Source: Hyphomicrobiales bacterium (GTDB lineage: Bacteria > Pseudomonadota > Alphaproteobacteria > Rhizobiales > Rhizobiaceae). Taken from it: DNA of 64,000 bases. The notes below the pieces were generated by a model. That model was not told the origin of the DNA, searched no databases, and saw only the letters and a list, made by a program, of their open reading frames with translations. Positions 8,520-16,852 of this stretch are shown in pieces. The translations under genes and the position numbers were made by a program. Within the stretch, counting starts at the first letter, position 1; each line of letters begins with the position of its first letter. Location of the stretch: the NCBI GenBank assembly GCA_900471605.1, contig UCEY01000053.1, positions 29,181 to 93,180 on the forward strand, read 5' to 3'.

Positions 8520-8612
8520 ATGGACGACAGCGTTTTTCAGGCCAGGTGGCTATTGATCCCCATCGCGGGGCTTTTCGTCTTAATCACCACGTTGGGAGCT
8601 TTCGCCGCCTGA
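8520..8612 (+). CDS. 30-residue membrane peptide
   Basis: A very short ORF reading MDDSVFQARW, then LLIPIAGLFVLITTLGAFAA. It has a well-placed ribosome-binding site (CAGGAGG, 6 nt before the ATG), a polar start and one hydrophobic helix reaching the C-terminus. That combination is the usual signature of a translated bacterial membrane microprotein. It sits divergently from the DUF1236 gene and upstream of the glycine-rich exported protein. No family is recognised. It is plausible but unproven. Confidence 0.55.
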   Translation: MDDSVFQARWLLIPIAGLFVLITTLGAFAA

Positions 8613-8667
8613 CGGATTGCAGATGCGGTTCCTGCGCGATCATCGGTCCTTTTCAGCGCAGAACCTT

Positions 8668-8700
8668 GCCCGCCGGCCCGACATTCGGCGGTCGGCGGGC
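8668..8700. terminator. GC-rich hairpin after the 30-residue ORF
   Basis: GCCCGCCG and CGGCGGGC form an 8-bp stem with a 17-nt partly structured loop, 55 nt after the microprotein stop. No T-run follows, so terminator activity is uncertain. Confidence 0.3.
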
Positions 8701-8820
8701 ACTTTGACCGGCAGGACGGGCGACGGAACCATAAGGGCGGGTGCCCGGTTTAAACTTTGCCGCCGCGCACACCAGATACATGTCTCACGTAGGAGATGAC
8801 CACGCCCGAGGGAGCGAGAG

Positions 8821-9459
8821 ATGCCGACGCGTAGAACACTTGTCTTGAGCGGGGTGCTCACCACAGTCATCGCAGCCATGCTGCCTTTGAAGGTCGTGGC
8901 CGGTTCGGACGGTCTGCTTGACGTTGCCCTGTCGACTGCCACTGCTCAGGAAGGCAATGGCAATGGGGGCAATGGCGGAGGCAACGGAAATGGCGGTGGT
9001 GGCGGCAACGGCAGCGAGAGCTCCGGCGGAGGTGGTAACGGGAACGGCAGCGACAACGGCGGCGGTTCCGGCAATAACGGAAATGGTGCCGGCAGCGGCA
9101 ATAGCGGCGGCAACGGCAGCGCAGCCGGATCCGATACGGAAACGGGCGCTGCAGGCGGACCCGGTAAAGGGCCGGGGGCCGGATCGGCTCCATCGGCTCC
9201 GGGAGGCGGAACGGCAAATCCCGGCAGTGCGCCCGGCCCCGCCGCGGCTCCCGCCCGGCCCGCAACGCCGGCACCGCCTGCCAAGGCCGGCGCGGAAGTC
9301 GATGTCCGTGGCACCTCGATAACGGTCCGCCACCAAAATGGCGCCACGGAGCGGATTTCCCAGGGTCGCTACGAGATGCGGGATTCGCGTTCCCGCACCA
9401 TCGTCAACCGGACCGCGACCCCCTCGGATGCTTCGCGACTACAGTCGTTCGGCCGCTGA
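8821..9459 (+). CDS. Exported glycine/asparagine-rich protein
   Basis: A 212-residue protein with an N-terminal signal or anchor (RTLVLSGVLTTVIAAMLPL), about 110 residues of Gly/Asn/Ser-rich repeats (GNGGNGGGNGNGGGG style), a Pro/Ala-rich hinge (PGPAAAPARPATPAPP) and a conserved-looking C-terminal module (EVDVRGTSITVRHQNGATER, ISQGRYEMRDSRSRTIV). The C-terminal module is probably the functional part, exposed in the periplasm or on the surface. The ATG follows GAGGGAGCGAGAG. Its last 21 bases overlap the 3' end of the convergent response-regulator gene. No function recognised; the repeat tract is prone to length variation. Confidence 0.7.
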   Translation: MPTRRTLVLSGVLTTVIAAMLPLKVVAGSDGLLDVALSTATAQEGNGNGGNGGGNGNGGGGGNGSESSGGGGNGNGSDNGGGSGNNGNGAGSGNSGGNGSAAGSDTETGAAGGPGKGPGAGSAPSAPGGGTANPGSAPGPAAAPARPATPAPPAKAGAEVDVRGTSITVRHQNGATERISQGRYEMRDSRSRTIVNRTATPSDASRLQSFGR

Positions 9460-10107
9460 CTGCTGATCGGTCGCGTCGCGAAGAGCGAGCGCCGCCTCCG
9501 TCCGGTTGGTGACTTTCAGCTTGGCAAGGATGCGGGTCATGTGATGCTTGACGGTCTTCTCGTGAAGATCCAGCTGTCGCGCCACCCGCTTGTTGCTGAG
9601 CCCCGAAGCGACCAGCCTCAGGACTTCCTGTTCGCGGCCGGTCAGTTCCGACATGGGGTCTGGTTTGGTCGGCACGTCGGCGGGGGCGGAAAGGCCGGCG
9701 ATCAGGCGTGCCGAAAGGGCGGGAGAAACGTAGCTCTCTCCGGATGCGACGGTTCTGACCACGTCTGCCAGACCTCTCGAACCGACGCCTTTCAGAACAT
9801 AGCCTTTGGCTCCCAGTTTCAACGCCGTGGCGATGTCTTCGCTTGCCTCCGAAACGGTCAGCATGACGATCTTGAGATCGGGACAATGGTCGATCGCCTC
9901 TGCTATGGCTTCGAGACCGTTGCCGGGCATGGAAATGTCCATCAGCATCACATCCGGGCACAATTCCCGCACGATGCGCAACGCATCGTCACGCGAACCG
10001 CCTTCGCCGACCATTTCGAAGTCCTCGATCTCGCCGAAACTGCGCGTCACGCCTTCCCGGAACAACGGATGATCGTCGACGACCGCTATCTTTATTCCTG
10101 CCATCAT
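9439..10107 (-). CDS. NarL/FixJ-type response regulator
   Basis: A 222-residue regulator: an N-terminal receiver domain (KIAVVDDHPLFREGV, acidic pair D11/D12, phospho-acceptor D57 in VMLMDISMPG, conserved Lys in KGYVLKG) and a C-terminal LuxR-type HTH (LTGREQEVLRLVASGLSNKR, then VARQLDLHEKTVKHHMTRIL). It should bind DNA as a dimer when phosphorylated by the adjacent kinase, with which it shares a 4-nt ATGA overlap that implies translational coupling. Targets are unknown; the neighbouring envelope genes are candidates by position only. Confidence 0.92.
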   Translation of the reverse strand: MMAGIKIAVVDDHPLFREGVTRSFGEIEDFEMVGEGGSRDDALRIVRELCPDVMLMDISMPGNGLEAIAEAIDHCPDLKIVMLTVSEASEDIATALKLGAKGYVLKGVGSRGLADVVRTVASGESYVSPALSARLIAGLSAPADVPTKPDPMSELTGREQEVLRLVASGLSNKRVARQLDLHEKTVKHHMTRILAKLKVTNRTEAALALRDATDQQSAAERL

Positions 10108-11504
10108 GCCTGCTCCATTTCATGCACGTTCAGTGACATCCGGACCGTGGTCCCGTCTTTCGATGTGGAGATCGCGAATGTGCCGCCAAGGCTTTCTATC
10201 CGCTCTCTCAGACCCGCAAGCCCGAGACCTTCCGGGCGGATGCGATGGGGGTCGAAGCCCGGACCCCGGTCGGCGACCTCGATGACCACGTTACCGTCAT
10301 CGAAACTCTGGCGGACGCTCTGGCCTTTGCCGCCGCCGTGCCGGTAGCCGTTGTTGAGCGCTTCCTGCACGAACCGGTAGATGCAGATCTTGGCCGAAGG
10401 CGAAAGCGGCTGGGACCCGCTCGACATCGACAACGCGACATCGAGCCCTGTTCGTTGCCGGTGTGCGTTGACGGCGCGCCGCAGAACGTCCGGCAGTTCC
10501 GCAGTCTCGATCTGCGGCAGGACGAGACCGCTGCAGATGCTGCGGATCTCGTCCATCGCCTCGTCCAGCCGGGCCTTGATGGTGGTGACCTCTTCTTCGC
10601 GCGCTTTTGGCGGCGTGGCGGGATCGGTCAGGAGCCGGCTGTCGACCCTGAGTGCGGCATAGGCGACCAGCTGGGCCGGTCCGTCATGCAGATCGGCGCC
10701 GAGCCGGCGCAGATAGCTCTCGTTGAGCGCGGTGGCGCGCCGCGAAGCCCGCTGCGCGCGCGCGTGAAGCGCCTTGTTCTGCGAAAGCAGATCGGACAGT
10801 TCCGCGACCCGCTGCGTCAGCGCCTGCCGCTGGTTGTCGATCGTCCGGCTGCCGCGCAGAACGATTGCCGAAAGGATCAGGAAGAAGAAGAACGTGACGC
10901 CGGCGACCGCCGCCCAGCTCCGAAGCTGCGCCTGATAAAGGCTGCGCTCGAAATCGCCGGCGACCTCGTAGAATTCCGAGACTGCGACGACCTCGCCCGA
11001 CCAGGGCTGCAGGATGGGATTGTAGATTTCGAGAAGCGGGACGCCTTTCGAGCGCTCAAGCTTGCTTTCGGGGTCTTCGGCAAGCCCGAACCGTGCCACC
11101 ATCTGCCCGGAAAACGCGGTCTTTAACCCCTCGCTCGGCCCGTATCTCTGCCCCACCATGCTCTTGTCGGTCGCATAGAGCACCGTGCCGTCTCGGCGCC
11201 AGAGCTTGAAGGATATGACCTGGCCGCCGAGCGCGCCCTGGCCGAAGGTCTCGTCGAGGGCGCGGGTGGTGACATCGTCAAGCGTCTGGTTGGTCTTCAT
11301 GTCGGGAAGCAGCGGAGCGATGATGCTGTCCACGTAAAGCGCCGTGGAGGCGGCCGAATTGCGGGTGACGGTGGCTTCGATCAGGCTTGTCACATAGGCG
11401 CCGACCAGAAGCATGGCCGCAACCGCCACCAGCCCGCCCGCCAGCAGAAATTGCCTGGCCAGAGACTGGTCGTTCCACCGATCAAGAATTGCGCCGAGCC
11501 GCAT
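10104..11504 (-). CDS. NarL-type (HisKA_3) membrane sensor histidine kinase
   Basis: A 466-residue inner-membrane kinase: TM1 (FLLAGGLVAVAAMLLVGAYV), an extracytoplasmic sensing domain of about 160 residues, TM2 (WAAVAGVTFFFFLILSAIVL), a coiled segment, then the HisKA_3 dimer/phospho-acceptor (ADLHDGPAQLVAYAALRV, H273 from this start) and HATPase with N box (EALNNGYRHGG), DRGPGFDP and GLGLAGLRERIESLGG. It autophosphorylates on His and passes phosphate to the response regulator downstream. The ATG at 11504 is preferred to an in-frame TTG 16 codons upstream, which lacks a ribosome site; neither start is strong. Signal unknown. Confidence 0.9.
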   Translation of the reverse strand: MRLGAILDRWNDQSLARQFLLAGGLVAVAAMLLVGAYVTSLIEATVTRNSAASTALYVDSIIAPLLPDMKTNQTLDDVTTRALDETFGQGALGGQVISFKLWRRDGTVLYATDKSMVGQRYGPSEGLKTAFSGQMVARFGLAEDPESKLERSKGVPLLEIYNPILQPWSGEVVAVSEFYEVAGDFERSLYQAQLRSWAAVAGVTFFFFLILSAIVLRGSRTIDNQRQALTQRVAELSDLLSQNKALHARAQRASRRATALNESYLRRLGADLHDGPAQLVAYAALRVDSRLLTDPATPPKAREEEVTTIKARLDEAMDEIRSICSGLVLPQIETAELPDVLRRAVNAHRQRTGLDVALSMSSGSQPLSPSAKICIYRFVQEALNNGYRHGGGKGQSVRQSFDDGNVVIEVADRGPGFDPHRIRPEGLGLAGLRERIESLGGTFAISTSKDGTTVRMSLNVHEMEQA

Positions 11505-11688
11505 CAGCCTGCCGTTTCGATGACCCGCACCATGCGAGCCGATGGCCCGCAACGCGCAACGGGGCCGATGCGTTGCATTGGGAGTGGATTATTCGGGGGA
11601 GCCCAAGCGTGCGCCCGCACGCAAGGTGGCGGCATTGCTGGCGCCGAGCCTTGATGAGCTTGCTAAGCGTAGATTCCAGCCGCCTCGC

Positions 11689-12909
11689 TCAAGCCCATGT
11701 CAGGGTTCTTGAAGCCAAGCGGGATAACAACTGCATGAGACTGGCTTCAGCGGAATGTCTTTCGCGTGCGAAATGCTCCAGGCGCTGACGGCCGAGTTCT
11801 TGCCACCGGCCGTCGTCTTCTTCCTGTTCCAGCTGCGCGATGCAGTCGGCGAGCGAATGCGCGTCATCCGGATCGAAAAGAAGTGCTGCGTCACCTGTAA
11901 AATCGGAAAATCGCTGCGGGTAGAGGACAGGCTTGCCCAGCACCCATGCCTCCATGGGCGGCAGATTGGATGGGCCAAAATAGCTTGGCATGACCAGGGC
12001 TCTGGCGCCCCGATATAAAAGGCTCATGTGTTCTGTCGGCACAAAACCGAGGAAATGGGTCGTGTCTGATACGCCGAGACGCTCGGCCATGCGCCTGATC
12101 GCATTCGCATGCCCCTGGTCGCCGCCCGCAAAGACGATTGCCGGTGCCTTGCCGTTGCGCTGGGCCAGAAGCGAGGAGGCTTCCAGCAATATGGCATGAT
12201 TTTTATGTGCCCAGAACTGCGCGGGATAAAACAGATAGCCGGATGTGAGGCCATAACGCTCCAGCATCGTCGCAAGCGCATCCGGGGCCGGCGTTTCCTC
12301 CTGGAGAAACGGGGCCGGCGAAAATGGCATCTCTATGAAACGATCGCCGGCGACGCCATAGCGCCGGGATGCCAGTTGGCTGGTGTGGAGCCCGTCGGTT
12401 AATGTGGCGGCCGCCTTAGGGACCGCACGGGAATAAAGCTCTTCGCGCTTCTCGAATTCCCGATTTTCGGTGACCTCCGGAAACTCCGGGTGTTCCAGAT
12501 GGCAGAGGTCCCAGATCGTGAAAATATAAGGTGTCGCCTGCAGATCCAATGCATATCCGCTCGGTGCGGTGAAGTAGACGAGGTCTATTCCCTGCCGCTT
12601 TATCTCGAGCTCAAATTCCGTCACCTTTTCACGCTGCCGGCGCTCGGACTGGAAAATCTGTGCGATCTTCTTGGAAAGGCTGCGCTTCGGCTTGACGAAA
12701 TGCTTCGCTTTCAAGCCGTGGCCGGCGAGGATGTCGATATTGCTGGCGATAGTGGTATAGATTTCAACGGTATAGGGCGCAGGCGCGATCCGCAGCATCT
12801 GCAGGGCTGCGGTGATCGACTGGTTGAAGCCACCCCCGACGGAAATTTTCTTTTCCAGTATGACGGCGAGTTTGAGCCGGGGCCTCTCCGCTGCATTGCC
12901 TGCCGTCAT
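11689..12909 (-). CDS. Glycosyltransferase family 4-like protein (polysaccharide cluster)
   Basis: A 406-residue cytoplasmic GT-B enzyme. The C-terminal nucleotide-sugar half is recognisable from YLFYPAQFWAHKNHAILLEA, FAGGDQGHANAIRRMAERLG, HFLGFVPTEHMSLLYRGARA and ALVMPSYFGPSNLPPMEAWV. The last of these is in the position of the family EX7E motif, with only the second Glu retained. The N-terminal half (LKLAVILEKKISVGGGFNQS) fits an acceptor-binding domain. It is the promoter-distal gene of the reverse-strand polysaccharide cluster and its ATG overlaps the methyltransferase stop by one base (TAATG). Likely adds a sugar to an O-antigen or capsular repeat; donor and linkage unknown. Confidence 0.85.
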   Translation of the reverse strand: MTAGNAAERPRLKLAVILEKKISVGGGFNQSITAALQMLRIAPAPYTVEIYTTIASNIDILAGHGLKAKHFVKPKRSLSKKIAQIFQSERRQREKVTEFELEIKRQGIDLVYFTAPSGYALDLQATPYIFTIWDLCHLEHPEFPEVTENREFEKREELYSRAVPKAAATLTDGLHTSQLASRRYGVAGDRFIEMPFSPAPFLQEETPAPDALATMLERYGLTSGYLFYPAQFWAHKNHAILLEASSLLAQRNGKAPAIVFAGGDQGHANAIRRMAERLGVSDTTHFLGFVPTEHMSLLYRGARALVMPSYFGPSNLPPMEAWVLGKPVLYPQRFSDFTGDAALLFDPDDAHSLADCIAQLEQEEDDGRWQELGRQRLEHFARERHSAEASLMQLLSRLASRTLTWA

Positions 12910-13685
12910 TATCGGTGTCCGGTCTTTTCAACGAGGTAGTAGACACTCCAGGTGTCTTGTGAAGGTGCGTTCCGCGTCAGCCACTCGCCCGTCTCCCTCA
13001 GCTTCAAGCCTGCGGCCTCGATGTGTTTCTCGATTTCCGCGGGAAAGAAGTACCGCATCGGATGGAGTTCCTCGAAACTTGAAATCGCACCCGTGTTCTT
13101 GTCTTCGACGAAAAATGTGAATTTGACGGTGACAACACGCGCGCCGCCGTCATGCTGAGGCTCCGCAATCCGCAGAATCTTGAGATTGTCATTTTCAGCC
13201 CGGCGAACGCGGGTTTCAGGAAGCACGTGCTCTACCGCCGGACCGTGCCAGAGGTCGAAGAGAGCAACCGAGCCGGTCGACATATGGGCGTTCAAGGTCG
13301 CGAAGGCGGCCGCCACGTCGGCGTCGCTCGTTTGATAGCTCATGACATGGAACAGCGAAACGACGGCATCGAACGACCGCCCGGCATCGAAATTGCGGAA
13401 ATCGCCCTGCGTGAAGCGCGCGTTCCCCTCTAGGATATCGGCCTTTGCGCCTCTCGCCTTTGCCTGTTCGAGCATATGGGCGCTCAGCTCGACGCCTAGA
13501 GTTTCGAAGCCGCTTTTGGCCAGCAACAGATCATGCTGTCCGGTGCCGCATCCGAAATTCACCAACGTCCGGGCGCCCGGCGCGACTTCCCGCAGCAGTT
13601 GCGCCACGAACTCCGCCTCTTTCGCATAGTCCTTGCCGGCATTGAGCGTGTCGTAAATCTCCGCGTAATTCGCAAATACGCTCAT
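12909..13685 (-). CDS. Class I SAM-dependent methyltransferase (polysaccharide cluster)
   Basis: A 258-residue methyltransferase. The SAM site is visible as LVNFGCGTGQHDLLLAKSGF (motif I), GVELSAHMLEQAKARG (motif II with acidic residue), ARFTQGDFRNFDAGRSFDAV and VVSLFHVMSYQTSD. The N-terminus (FANYAEIYDTLNAGKDYAKE) matches sugar methyltransferases found in O-antigen clusters. It overlaps the upstream aminotransferase by 4 nt and the downstream glycosyltransferase by 1 nt, so the three are translationally coupled. It probably methylates the amino sugar made by the aminotransferase, for example on N or O; this is inference from position. Confidence 0.8.
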   Translation of the reverse strand: MSVFANYAEIYDTLNAGKDYAKEAEFVAQLLREVAPGARTLVNFGCGTGQHDLLLAKSGFETLGVELSAHMLEQAKARGAKADILEGNARFTQGDFRNFDAGRSFDAVVSLFHVMSYQTSDADVAAAFATLNAHMSTGSVALFDLWHGPAVEHVLPETRVRRAENDNLKILRIAEPQHDGGARVVTVKFTFFVEDKNTGAISSFEELHPMRYFFPAEIEKHIEAAGLKLRETGEWLTRNAPSQDTWSVYYLVEKTGHR

Positions 13686-14791
13686 CGAACGATCTCGCGG
13701 ACAGCGTCGGCAACTTCGTCGATATCCGCATCCGTCAACCCCAGGCCACTCGGAACATAGAAACCGTTGGCTCCGATATATTCGGAAACCGGATGGTGTT
13801 CGCCGACGAACAGCCCCATTTTCTCAAATACCGGCTGGCGATGCATTGGCCAGAAGAAGGGGCGCGTACCAATCTTGCGGCTGGACAGGGCGGAGACAAT
13901 ATCGGCTCTGCTTTTTTTCGAAGAGGGTCGGACCACGAGACCGAAGACCCAATAGATATTGTCGGCGTAATTGGTGGCAGGTGGCGCCCTGTCGAAGCAG
14001 TCGAGATCGCCTAGCCGCTCTTCGTAAGCGGCGCCGATCGCTCTCTTGCGGGATACGACATCATCCAGCTGTTCGAGCTGTGCCAGGCCCAGGGCGGCCT
14101 GCAGATTGGACATCCGGTAGTTCCATCCGAGCTCGTAATGCACGAACCGTTGTTCTTCGATGAAGCAGAGGTTTCGCAGCGAGCGCGACCGTTCGAGGAG
14201 AGTGGGGTCGTCCGCAACGACCATTCCTCCTTCGCCGGTCGTGACATGCTTGTTCGGATAGAAGCTGAATATGCTGATATCGCCGAAGCTGCCACAGGGC
14301 TTGCCCTTGTAGGTCTGCCCATGCATCTCGGCCGCATCTTCTATGATCTTCAGGCCATGACGCTTGGCCAGCTCCAGGATCGGATCCATATCGACCGGCA
14401 GGCCGTAAATATGGACAACCATGATCGCTTTCGTCCGGGGCGTGATGCGCTGCTCGACCGCCTCTGCCGTCATGTTCCAGGTGATGGGGTCGCAATCGAC
14501 CACAACCGGCGTAGCGCCGGCGCGAACAACGGCTGAGGCGCAGGAAATGATCGTGAATGTGGGAATGATGACTTCGTCGCCCTCGCCGAGTTGCAGGGCC
14601 TGGACGGCGATGTCCAGCGCGCACGATCCGTTTGCAACCGCCACGCCATCCTGGCGCGAAACCTTGGCGGCAAAGGCTTTCTCAAATCGGCGAACGAACG
14701 GTCCTTCAGAGGAGACCCAGCCGCTTTCGATGCATTCTGCGAGATATTCGGCTTCTCGCCCCTTGAATGACGGTGTGTTGACGGGGATCAT
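13682..14791 (-). CDS. DegT/DnrJ/EryC1/StrS nucleotide-sugar aminotransferase
   Basis: A 369-residue PLP enzyme that aminates keto-sugar nucleotides. Landmarks are ANGSCALDIAVQALQLGEGD (phosphate-binding region), IIEDAAEMHG (Asp for the PLP nitrogen), K181 in FYPNKHVTTGEGGM, and NYRMSNLQAALGLAQLEQLD. The closest general resemblance I can name is GDP-perosamine synthase-like (4-amino) enzymes, but 3-amino enzymes look similar. No dehydratase gene is present in the window, so the keto-sugar precursor must come from elsewhere. Overlaps the cupin gene upstream and the methyltransferase downstream by 4 nt each. Confidence 0.9.
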   Translation of the reverse strand: MIPVNTPSFKGREAEYLAECIESGWVSSEGPFVRRFEKAFAAKVSRQDGVAVANGSCALDIAVQALQLGEGDEVIIPTFTIISCASAVVRAGATPVVVDCDPITWNMTAEAVEQRITPRTKAIMVVHIYGLPVDMDPILELAKRHGLKIIEDAAEMHGQTYKGKPCGSFGDISIFSFYPNKHVTTGEGGMVVADDPTLLERSRSLRNLCFIEEQRFVHYELGWNYRMSNLQAALGLAQLEQLDDVVSRKRAIGAAYEERLGDLDCFDRAPPATNYADNIYWVFGLVVRPSSKKSRADIVSALSSRKIGTRPFFWPMHRQPVFEKMGLFVGEHHPVSEYIGANGFYVPSGLGLTDADIDEVADAVREIVR

Positions 14792-15264
14792 GGGGCCTTC
14801 ACCTTCTGGTCTGGGTCGATCGAAAAATGGGCGGGAGGAAGGGAAACGATCTCCTGTTCCGATGCCCCCTCGAAGATGGTCTTGTCTTCGTTTCCGGCAT
14901 AGGGACCTTGTTTGACTTCCAGCATCTCGACAGGCTCCAGCATCTTGAAAGCGTGCCCCCCGGAGGTCAGCATCAGCACATCGCCCGCACCGAGCTCTTC
15001 TGACCCGATATATTGCTGCTCCGATGTATAGAAGTCGGCTCGCAGGCGGCCGCTTTTGATGACGAGCACTTCCTGTGTCAGATGGACCGCGCGTTCGTTC
15101 AGATTATGGTAATGAGGCCGGATATATTCGCCTTCGGGGCGTTTCATGTAGGCCAATTGTTGCGAATAGCTTCCGTCCGTCACGAATGTCACACCCGGCG
15201 ATGTGAATTTACTGGATATGATGATCGCAATCTCTGTGCCGTTGAAACTTATCCGCTTAATCAT
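14788..15264 (-). CDS. Cupin-fold protein of the polysaccharide cluster
   Basis: A 158-residue single-domain cupin. The metal-site motif is recognisable (IRPHYHNLNERAVHLTQEVL: two His, then Glu), followed by the second barrel half (EELGAGDVLMLTSGGHAFKM). It lacks the sequence signature of classical FdtA-type dTDP-sugar ketoisomerases, but a sugar isomerase or epimerase role next to a DegT aminotransferase is plausible; a regulatory or binding role is also possible. It overlaps the aminotransferase by 4 nt and the small upstream ORF by 4 nt, so it belongs to a tightly coupled operon. Confidence 0.7.
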   Translation of the reverse strand: MIKRISFNGTEIAIIISSKFTSPGVTFVTDGSYSQQLAYMKRPEGEYIRPHYHNLNERAVHLTQEVLVIKSGRLRADFYTSEQQYIGSEELGAGDVLMLTSGGHAFKMLEPVEMLEVKQGPYAGNEDKTIFEGASEQEIVSLPPAHFSIDPDQKVKAP

Positions 15265-15440
15265 TTTTCATCCCAGGATTTGTGCCCATCGGAAGCGTAT
15301 AGCTCTATATTTGCGGTGTATCTAGGACCTGTCGCAGGCATCCAAGAGATTTCGTCCAGTTCAAATTTCGGTGGCGGCCTCGAATGCCAATCCGCCTTCG
15401 TTCTGATTGAATCAGCGGATAAACGCTCGTTGCCCGTCAT
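15261..15440 (-). CDS. Small overlapping ORF, possible remnant or coupling peptide
   Basis: A 59-codon frame from the ATG at 15440 (MTGNERLSADSIRTKADWHS) to a stop that overlaps the cupin start by 4 nt. Its first 29 bases overlap the end of the upstream glycosyltransferase gene. The C-terminal half (FELDEISWMPATGPRYTANI, ELYASDGHKSWDEK) looks protein-like and hydrophilic, but I recognise no family, and the ribosome site is weak. It fills an otherwise unexplained 150-nt gap between two coupled genes, so it may be a real small gene or the tail of a truncated one. Confidence 0.4.
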   Translation of the reverse strand: MTGNERLSADSIRTKADWHSRPPPKFELDEISWMPATGPRYTANIELYASDGHKSWDEK

Positions 15441-16677
15441 GCTGCGGCGCCGCCAAGAGGCGCAGAAGCGGATTGGTGGCAAGGGCGTTCTGGAAGCAAG
15501 CGGCCGCACGAGCAGTGCCCGGCCGAAAGCTCGCCGGATCAGTTGCGACACGCAATATGGCATCGGCGAACTGTCGATCGGTCGTTGCCGGCAATCCGTT
15601 TCCGTGGGAAAGAAACGCCATCATTGATATCCCTTCAATGTGGATGACTGGCTTACAGGCAGAGACAGCATCTTGAACGACACCGGATCCTTGAAGGCTG
15701 TAGATGGCCTTTTCGTAAGGCAGAAGGACTGCATCTACCGACTGAAACAGCCGTTCGAATTCCATGGGCGAAAGCCGGCTGTCCTCCGGAGAGACAAAAA
15801 CATTGCGTTCGCCTGCCCGAAATTTTTGCAAAGGTCCATAGATACCGCCTTCTTGGAAATCCCCAGCCGAACCTTGGACGACGAAGTCCACCGGCGTCGA
15901 TGATCCAACCCCTGCCATTTCGGCAACAGCTGCGACAATCCCCGGAAGCCGCATGCTACCTTTCTCCGGTCTGGGCTCTCCGAAAACGCCTATTCGAAAT
16001 CTATCTTCCCTAACTATCTTGCCACTTGTGAGTTCTGAGATCCGCAAACTACACGGCAGGTAAAACCCGCCTTCCACAGGCATGCCAAAATCTTTGCGAA
16101 AGTAGTTTGCCAGTTCCTCGGTCTCAGTGAACAGGAACATGTTGGCTGGCAATTTCGAAAGGATCGCACGGAGACGCTTTGAACGGATTATCTCGTTTCG
16201 GTCACCCAGTTCAGAATTCAGAAAGCGAAGGCAAATTCGAGGTGTTTTATCCCGCAATATAGCTGTCAGCTCAACGGCCGACTCAAGAGTGTCAAGCTCC
16301 GCCGTGGGGACTATGAGAAGATCGCTCGCATCCAGCTGAAGGTTCTGGCATATCTCCGCCAATTGCGTACCGAATGCGGAGAGAGGCAAATTCAGCGTTT
16401 GCGCAGATTTAAGGGCGCCGAACGCCGCGTCCACTCGCTGGAAGACATTTCCATATTGCAGGCGTGATCGCAACTTAGCGAGCTTGACTGATTTGGCGAC
16501 AAGCGTTCCGGCTGCGGTCCCCAGAAACCCGTCATAGGATTCCCCAGCAACGAAATTCGTTTCATAATCCGGTAGATACGTACGCAACGCGGAGATTTGG
16601 GTATGATGGTGTCCGCGATTGTGGACGAGCTTTCGCTCTACAATCAGAAGCTTTTTTTGCTTTCTCGCGTCCGTCAT
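15412..16677 (-). CDS. Putative glycosyltransferase (polysaccharide cluster)
   Basis: A 421-residue protein with GT-B-like character: N-terminal MTDARKQKKLLIVERKLVHN with a GHHHTQISALRTYL segment typical of acceptor-side loops, FRIGVFGEPRPEKGS at the start of the second domain, FVVQGSAGDFQEGGIYGPLQ, and QSVDAVLLPYEKAIYSLQGS with VVQDAVSACKPVIHIEG in the position of the nucleotide-sugar site. It is more divergent and visibly less GC-rich than its neighbours, as is usual for O-antigen genes moved between strains. The ATG follows a GAGAGAG stretch. Substrate unknown; a polysaccharide-modifying enzyme cannot be excluded. Confidence 0.65.
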   Translation of the reverse strand: MTDARKQKKLLIVERKLVHNRGHHHTQISALRTYLPDYETNFVAGESYDGFLGTAAGTLVAKSVKLAKLRSRLQYGNVFQRVDAAFGALKSAQTLNLPLSAFGTQLAEICQNLQLDASDLLIVPTAELDTLESAVELTAILRDKTPRICLRFLNSELGDRNEIIRSKRLRAILSKLPANMFLFTETEELANYFRKDFGMPVEGGFYLPCSLRISELTSGKIVREDRFRIGVFGEPRPEKGSMRLPGIVAAVAEMAGVGSSTPVDFVVQGSAGDFQEGGIYGPLQKFRAGERNVFVSPEDSRLSPMEFERLFQSVDAVLLPYEKAIYSLQGSGVVQDAVSACKPVIHIEGISMMAFLSHGNGLPATTDRQFADAILRVATDPASFRPGTARAAACFQNALATNPLLRLLAAPQHDGQRAFIR

Positions 16678-16852
16678 CGGGCTCTCTCTTCAACAGTGTC
16701 TTGGCTCACACAAATCGCTCAGTGATTGATTGCTCATGCAAACCATGCCGTTCCTTTGGGTAGACACTGCGACAATATCTATGGGGATGGACATGTCGCG
16801 GCCAATGTTGCGATGGACCGCCTCGCCTGCCTAAGATGCAGGCTTCCATATG

